Shown: in pieces, positions 58,381 through 64,000 of the stretch | Position numbering within the stretch: position 1 is the first letter of the stretch | How the letters are laid out: each line of letters begins with the position of its first letter | Origin: Whitmania pigra | Lineage: Eukaryota; Annelida; Clitellata; Hirudinida; Haemopidae | Assembly (NCBI GenBank): GCA_021613335.1 | Contig: JAJTWR010000314.1 | Coordinates: 876,001-940,000 of the forward strand | Reading direction: 5' to 3' | Length of the DNA: 64,000 nucleotides | Notes under the pieces: generated by a model | What the model was told of the DNA's origin: nothing | What the model saw: the letters and a program-made list of their open reading frames with translations, nothing else | Database searches by the model: none | Translations under genes and position numbers: made by a program

Positions 58381-59428
58381 TTCATTATTATCATGAATCA
58401 TATCACAAGCAAAGCAATTGTGTGTATCATCGTGGTTGTTTTATTAGCGTCTCTTGCATAGCTACATGGATGGTTGGGACGGTTCAACGGGGTTCGAACC
58501 CTCCCTGCCATCGTGAGATATAATAATAAATAAAAAATAAATAAAAATTAAATAAAATGTATTTAATCTTATTTTTTTCATTAGTTAGGCTAGGTTTACT
58601 GCATGTGCGTAAATTTCATTCTTTGACCTTTCGAACCCTGTTGAGTCATAATAATGCCTGCACTTGAAGGATATCACCAGCAATAACCTACATAGTGCTA
58701 CAGATTGTTGACTTTTCCTCCCTTCGACTAATTCAACAGCCTGGAGTTGTTAAAAGCGGATTTACGACCCACGCTGGAAATTACTTCTAACCATCTCGGC
58801 TGAATCTCATTCTGTCATTCTCAGGTTTCCTCTCGTTAGTCCCTCTCCTTGCCTTCTGATTCCCTCGCAATTGTCGCTGAATCTCGAGTAAAATGGCAGA
58901 GACGCAGCGAATGAGTGGAGCTGTCTATTCCCGAGTGATGATGTCTACCACTGCTGGATCATTTGTGTAGCGCTGAGTTTCCGCGTGCTTTCATTTGTTG
59001 ATTGAAACTAATCATGTAAAGAGTGCTTTCTGTAGATTGGGTTTTCAGAAAGATCGATTGAATGTGAAAATTGGGTCGGGCCGAATCGCCGGGCTGGCTA
59101 GCGGTTCTTATAGCCGTTATTCTGCTATCATTATCATCATCATCATCATCATCATCACCACCACATTGTCTCGAGCAATATTGTGCTATCTTGAATTCCG
59201 TGCCCATTTTTTAAAAGCCTCTTTTCTGCTACTTGAAAAGCTTGCTGTTTTTAACTGCTAGGATAATGTCTTTTATTTTTTAACGTTTTTAAAAAAGCTA
59301 ACCAGGTTGTGGTAATTAATATTGCTTGCTGGAGAATTGGAATGCGATCCAAAGATGGTCGTAAATATACTTTTAATTAACTTCTTTGATTTATTTTGTT
59401 GATATTGTTATTATTAATACTGATATTG

Positions 59429-59484
<56 letters not shown>

Positions 59485-62149
59485 GCTGTTATTTTTATTG
59501 TGATTTAAATTATTGTTATTATTCTAGTAGGCCTGTGAAGATTGTAAAACTTATCTTGCTAACCAGAAACATACCACGTGGCGGTCTTACGTAAGTCGGC
59601 GCGCATTACAAAATCGTCTGCTTATTTATGCATCCGCTCGGAGCTTTTCCACTTAATGAGTTGGTGTTCCATTTCCCGGACGGCATTGTTTTAAGCCATT
59701 GTCTTCTCCCATTACAATTAAATCCTGCCTTTGACTTTATGTTGTCAGTAATTTACCGATTCGGTTCGCAGTCTCCGAATTCGATACCCACTCTCGCTCG
59801 CAGGAAATCTTAGTACTGCTTAGTACCACAGTACTGTGTTTTCCTGTCTTGCTCGTGCAGTACTGAGGTTAAGCCTTGATTGCTGATTATTACGACATCT
59901 TACTGAAGATTTCTGCTTAGTGCTTTGCTCACCTGTTGGTGTGGTTATTCAGGTGCCACCGTAATGGCTTTCCGATTGAGTGACCTATTTCTTTCGGTTG
60001 TTTCAGCGTCGTCATCGACAACAATCTGTCAATACATCCTTACTTTTCCGTCTGTTATTCACATGCTTTTGAGTATCTATTACATCAATTACATCATAAT
60101 AAATAATAATAATAATATATTATAGTATAATATATCATATTATTACTACACAATTCTACATCTACAATAAAGACAATAACAAATTGAGTAAAATAATAAA
60201 ACCGATTTAATTCCAAAAGATAATCGATTTCTTTCGATTACACGCCTGTAATGCTATTGCATGATTCACAGTTATGGCTTCATTGACTTGATTCCTTGCC
60301 GCGCTTTCACGGTGCACGTCGAATGGATGAATTGGCTTCCTTTATGGACACCTTATGGACATCGAACGCTGCAAGACAGGGTCTCCTTTTCAAAACCTCT
60401 CGTGTTTCATCCTTGTTGCTAAATTCAACCGACGTACCAATCGATAATCGAACGCTCTAAGGTTTTCAGATGCATCGGATGACGAATTGATGCATAGGAT
60501 GAGTTGATGCATCGGATGAATTGATGCATACGATGAGTTGATGCATTGGATGAATTAATGCATACGACGAGTTGATGCATTGGATGAATTAATGCATACG
60601 ACGAGTTGATGCATTGGATGAATTAATGCATGGGATGACGTACTGCATGGATTGAGGCATCGCGCCCTTGTCGATAATGTCATAATATCGGGAATTGGGA
60701 TCTCTTCATTCTCATTGATATTCTCGGCGCTTACCCCTGTAAATAAGTTATGCAACCCGGTTTCACGCCAGAGAGAAGATGCTGCAAAAGTTGTTGTTGG
60801 TGTTAAGTGATGATGTGATGATGTGCTGATGTACTCAAGATGGAAATGGAAATGGAACGTCGTCTGCTTCCTCGAATGGTGCCAAGGCTGCAAATTCATT
60901 TGCCTTCCTCTTGTTTCTTGTTGTTGTTGTTGTTGTTATTGGTGTTGTTGTTGGTGATGTTGTTGGTGTTGTTGTTGCTGTTGTTGTTGGTGATGTTGTT
61001 GTCTGGAAACAAATTGCATGCTGACTGATTTATTTTCATGTTCCTCAACTGTTTTGCGATGATTGTTACAAGTTTACGATTCATGCTTGGATGCCCCGAT
61101 GTGTACGCTTTTTATTTGTCATTTAATCATTTCACGGAGATTAATTTGTCTCATTTTTCTTGAATAATAATTGTTAAATGATATTTCCTTTAAAAAAGCA
61201 CTTTTTTCTATTTGAAAAGTAATTTGTTTGTGCAACAGTGGAATTATGTGTAACAATTTATAAATCTCATTCTTTTCAATAAGATTTCGTTCATGTTTTC
61301 GTTTTAAAATATTCATTTACCTTTTTAAATCATTTTTGTCAAGAAATTTTGAATGTTTTTAAAAAGTAAAGAAATAATTCAGGTGCTTTGTGTCTTTTTT
61401 GGTTTTTTTGTGGTCTTAAAATAGACTGACAGGCAACTTCCCATTTGTGAATGTTGTTGTTGTTTTGTTTAAAATTTGTTTTTATTCCTCTTGAAAACAT
61501 TCATGTCTTCATTTTCTTCGACATCTGCTTCTCTAAGATTGGGTGAAGGAGGTTGGATTTCTATGCACGTCGATTTTTTATGGTTGACTGTTTACTTTCA
61601 ATCCATCCATCGCCTGTTTACTTTCAATCCATCCATCGCCTGTTTACTTTTAATCCATCCATCGCCTGTTTACTTTCAATCCATCCATCGTCTGTTTACT
61701 TTCAATCCATCCATCCCCTGTTTACTTTCAATCCATCCATCGCCTGTTTACTTTCAATCCATCCATCCCCTGTTTACTTTCAATCCGTCCTTTCCTGATA
61801 ATTCCTGAACACGTGGATGGATGAGTATATCTAGCTGGATGATGTTTTGGTTTAAAAAACGAATGAATTAACGAAATATGTCGACTTTTCGTAGCATGGC
61901 AATTTTGTTTTTACTTTCTTATTTTGTATTTCTCGCTTATTCTCTTATTTCTTCCTGGAGAGTTGTAGAAATATGAAAACTGAAACTGGAAACTGGAAAT
62001 TGAAGTCTAAACTATTAAATTTAAGAATGATTTATTTGTTTTATTCTTTCCTGGAATACTGGAAGTCGAGTGCATTAAGGCTTTCACGAATCTGTTCTTT
62101 GACGGCATCTTACATTAAAAGTGGCTCACCACAGCTGCGGTGGTCGATG

Positions 62150-62181
<32 letters not shown>

Positions 62182-62201
62182 GATGATGATGGTGGTGGTT
62201 G

Positions 62202-62256
<55 letters not shown>

Positions 62257-62380
62257 TGTGATGATGATGACGATGGTTGTGATGATTGCAATTTTGCATC
62301 CAAATACAATGTAGTGTTTGCTCTGCGTTCACCTGAGGTTACTCATGAAATTCGCATTCGTCGATAAATATTTGCCATAT

Positions 62381-62425
<45 letters not shown>

Positions 62426-62957
62426 GGATGATGATGATGACGTTGTCGATGATGATGGTGATGACGATGATGTCAAAGGATAAAGTCCATCATTGATGCT
62501 GGCGGTTGCACCGGTTCAGTTTCAACGTGTGAATCATCTTGTGATGATTATTTATTCATTTATTTATCCTTCCACCGTTCATTTTGCAGATGTTGTCATC
62601 AGTCTTGATGCTGTCGTTGTTGCTGTTGCAACGTGTTCTCATCACTTTCTCGTTGCTTTGTCGTCACGACCGTCATTGTCATCATCACCACCATCGTCAT
62701 TGTTGTCGTCACCTTCACAATCATCATCATCATCATCATCGTCTTCTTTGCTATGGTGTTTGTAACCACCACAATTACGACTGCAGGAAAATATGGTTTT
62801 ACGTTTAATATTGCAAAGTTTCACAAAAATTATTACAGAAATTATTATAAAAATTATTAGTCCTTAACAGAGCATCTTTTAAAAGTTGAAGTTATTATCG
62901 TTGACATTGTTGCTTCGCGATTGGGATTGGTTGTTGCTGTTGTTGTTGTTGCTGTTG

Positions 62958-62995
<38 letters not shown>

Positions 62996-63047
62996 CTGTT
63001 GTTGCTGTTGTTGTTGTTGTTGTTGCTGTTGCTGCTGTTGTTGCTGC

Positions 63048-63079
<32 letters not shown>

Positions 63080-63461
63080 TCCTGAAAATAGGTCTTCGTT
63101 CTTGTCATCTCTGATCGCTTCTTTGATCTTCCACCATCGCTTCCTTCTCTCATCCTTCATTCCAGCTGCCATGCTTTTCTGGGTCAATGACGTCTGCTGC
63201 TGTTCCTTGAGATGTCATTGGCCGACTGAATCGCTCGATGTTTTGTCACTAATACGCCATTGTTCGTTAGGTATTTCGTTGCAATATTATTCGTTATTAT
63301 TATTATTATTATTATTACCATTATTATTTTTTGTTCATATCGATGCTAAATATTCTCTATATTCTAAATATGTTTATTTTCCAGCAAGCACGATCCACTC
63401 GTACGAACCTCTCCACCTGGTCATCTGGAGGGACAAGAAGAAGGGGACGAGGGTCTTCAAG
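49105..63461 (+). CDS. Unrecognised basic Ser-rich protein, 5' part
   Basis: Proposed join 49105-49968, 50864-50891, 63385-63461, 323 codons; the gene continues beyond the window. Donors CACCAA/GTTGGT (weak; GTTG/GTGAAT is an alternative), AAAG/GTAAGT and CAAG/GTGACC, acceptors CCTTTTCAG and TTTTCCAG; the phases agree. I do not recognise the family. Visible are a basic cluster GFFRRRRKS near residue 32, YGNYATVSGTG, NLMRDLFNRKYRASARLS, a second basic patch LFKFRSKKD, RGFFDSFRQKTPRE, and GPTIVYAPGKKKKKFK near 240, then FGPNHFLEMYRKNRAESDL. The third exon encodes SYEPLHLVIWRDKKKGTRV, which looks like the start of a folded beta domain. Several RxxS motifs suggest kinase substrates. Coding GC is far above the flanks. 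The start could lie in an upstream exon, and further exons may hide in the 12.5-kb intron. Confidence 0.55.
50340..50364. repeat. 25-bp near-perfect palindrome
   Basis: TTTTCAGAATTC, a single A, then its exact reverse complement. Confidence 0.9.
50864..50891 (+). CDS. Unrecognised gene, 28-base microexon
   Basis: Strong acceptor (CCTTTTCAG) and donor (AAAG/GTAAGT). In the phase set by its neighbours it encodes LSSSPTFSK. All three frames are open, so the frame rests on phase only. Confidence 0.5.
52360..52600. repeat. Degenerate ATT/AAT low-complexity tract
   Basis: AT-rich sequence with short palindromic TTATAATA blocks and no constant period. Confidence 0.6.
54619..54720. repeat. Degenerate (CAA/CAG)n tract
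   Basis: CAA and CAG units with ACAGC insertions. Confidence 0.85.
55348..55460. repeat. Degenerate (GTT)n tract
   Basis: GTTGTTGTTGGTGTC-like blocks. Confidence 0.8.
55862..55937. repeat. (ATC/GTC)n microsatellite
   Basis: Two copies of an ATC block followed by GTCGTCGTC. Confidence 0.9.
56065..56232. repeat. Degenerate (GGAT/GAAT)n array
   Basis: Tetranucleotide-derived sequence with repeated GATGAATGGTAGGAC blocks. Confidence 0.85.
56833..56930. repeat. (AAT)n microsatellite
   Basis: About 30 units with AAC and GAT interruptions. Confidence 0.9.
57320..57393. repeat. (AAT)n(GAT)n(AAT)n microsatellite
   Basis: A short GAT block nested in AAT units. Confidence 0.9.
57638..57730. repeat. 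(ATC)n-derived 21-bp repeat
   Basis: The block GTAGTCAGCATCATCATCAT recurs about three times. Confidence 0.85.
58313..58385. repeat. (ATC)n(ATT)n microsatellite
   Basis: About 10 ATC units, then ATT units. Confidence 0.9.
59432..59487. repeat. (TTA)n microsatellite
   Basis: About 18 units. Confidence 0.9.
60468..60645. repeat. 17-bp minisatellite, about ten copies
   Basis: TGCAT recurs every 17 bases. Units alternate between GGATGAATTRATGCAT and ACGAYGAGTTGATGCAT. Confidence 0.9.
60921..61003. repeat. Degenerate (GTT)n tract
   Basis: GTTGTTGTTGGTGATGTT blocks. Confidence 0.85.
61589..61796. repeat. 26-bp minisatellite, eight copies
   Basis: Copies start at 61589 and every 26 bases to 61771. 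Each runs TGTTTACTTTCAATCCATCC and then ATCGCC; ATCGTC and ATCCCC are the main variants. Confidence 0.95.
62146..62285. repeat. (GAT)n microsatellite with GGTGGTGGTTGT blocks
   Basis: Trinucleotide array, two similar halves. Confidence 0.95.
62380..62473. repeat. (GAT)n microsatellite
   Basis: About 30 units with a few GAC and GAG. Confidence 0.95.
62660..62745. repeat. (ATC/GTC)n microsatellite
   Basis: Interrupted trinucleotide array. Confidence 0.85.
62930..63080. repeat. (TTG/CTG)n tract, polyglutamine-coding on the minus strand
   Basis: About 50 units mixing TTG and CTG. On the minus strand it lies in a 102-codon open frame (63187-62879) that starts with a basic helix-like stretch (DERRKRWWKIKEAIRDDKN) and continues as polyGln. 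Whether it is an exon is unknown. It lies in the intron of the plus-strand gene. Confidence 0.85.
63385..63461 (+). CDS. Unrecognised gene, third recognised exon
   Basis: Strong TATTTTCCAG acceptor and CAAG/GTGACC donor. It encodes STIHSYEPLHLVIWRDKKKG, then TRVFK. All three frames are open; this one fits the upstream phase and looks most protein-like. GC is well above the flanks. Confidence 0.6.
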
Positions 63462-63760
63462 GTGACCGCAAAACATTCTTACTATACTTATTTACATCGT
63501 TCCTTCTGCAATTCATCCATCCATCCATCCATTCAACCATTCGCGCTTCAATTGTAATTAACTAATTCATTAATCGATCAATTCATCCGCCGATTCACCT
63601 GCATTCCCGAGAAGAATGCAGATGTGCAGGAACAAAAAGACCCCAGAACGTGATTTTGAATTCTTCATCGGTGGTCATGAACCTACGTGTCAATGTCTTG
63701 CACTTGTATGGGCTTTGTCGAAAATAATAATCATTCAGTAATAGAAATATTCACAACAAC

Positions 63761-63803
<43 letters not shown>

Positions 63804-64000
63804 TACAGTAGTGGCAATAAATTTATTATAACATATAATGTCAGATCTGACAGTCTAGAAATTTGATTTATTCCAATATCTAGGCAGAATTAATAAAACG
63901 CGTACCTGTAAAGCGTTTGTGAGGACGACGACGACGACGAGGAGGGTCTTGATGATGATGATGACGCCATAATTAAATAACCATTATGTAATATTATTTC
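63462..64000. other. Intronic tail of the window
   Basis: Contains a short CATC run, an (AAT)n array at about 63758-63804 and a GAC/GAT tract near 63925-63964. No exon seen. Confidence 0.5.

Larger units (their letters stand above)
50892..63384 (+). other. 12.5-kb intron of the unrecognised gene
   Basis: Holds microsatellites, 17-bp and 26-bp minisatellites and long unique AT-rich tracts. I found no further exon with both convincing splice sites and phase. Confidence 0.45.

Noticed and set aside
58470..58515. GGTTCGAACCC motif that could be a tRNA T-arm
   Set aside because: No matching acceptor stem, D-arm or anticodon arm at the required spacing. At best it is a tRNA-derived repeat remnant.

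Overview
The window is nuclear DNA of a multicellular animal, most likely a marine invertebrate. The protein-coding genes are split by phase-consistent GT-AG introns. They encode animal-type proteins: a synaptotagmin-14/16 orthologue, a GPI mannosyltransferase 4 (PIGZ), a CARD protein and a C2H2 zinc-finger protein. The non-coding DNA is AT-rich and carries an exceptional load of tri- and tetranucleotide microsatellites. I cannot fix the phylum from the sequence alone.

Layout. Positions 1-10300 are gene-dense. They hold a three-exon CARD protein with a possible beta-propeller C-terminus (471-2431, +) and a two-exon C2H2 zinc-finger gene (3736-4875, +). A long serine/lysine-rich protein with an RIIa/DPY-30-like N-terminal segment runs on the minus strand (8528-5568). 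Divergent from it, and probably sharing its promoter, is a small EF-hand-like gene (8746-10229, +). From about 12.3 kb to 45.3 kb a single gene, the SYT14/16 orthologue, is spread over ten recognised coding exons. Its phases join without conflict into about 581 residues ending in two C2 domains and a WHxL motif. Its large introns (11.0, 11.3 and 4.8 kb) are filled with microsatellite arrays, minisatellites, a decayed Tc1-like transposon that itself carries a 224-bp element with an 8-bp target duplication, a SINE-like repeat and a perfect 32-bp-stem hairpin. At 48371-46541 (-) lies a complete two-exon PIGZ gene, tail-to-tail with SYT14/16. Head-to-head with PIGZ is a gene for an unrecognised basic, serine-rich protein (49105 to beyond the window, +), with exons at 49105-49968, 50864-50891 and 63385-63461. 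Its 12.5-kb intron holds more minisatellites and microsatellites.

The genes do not form a pathway. PIGZ adds the fourth mannose to GPI anchors in the ER. SYT14/16 is a Ca2+-independent C2 tandem protein linked to membrane trafficking. The CARD protein suggests innate-immune or cell-death signalling. The divergent RIIa-like/EF-hand-like pair may be co-expressed, but that is inference. Exon boundaries were set by reading splice consensus and codon phase by eye; no transcript data were available.
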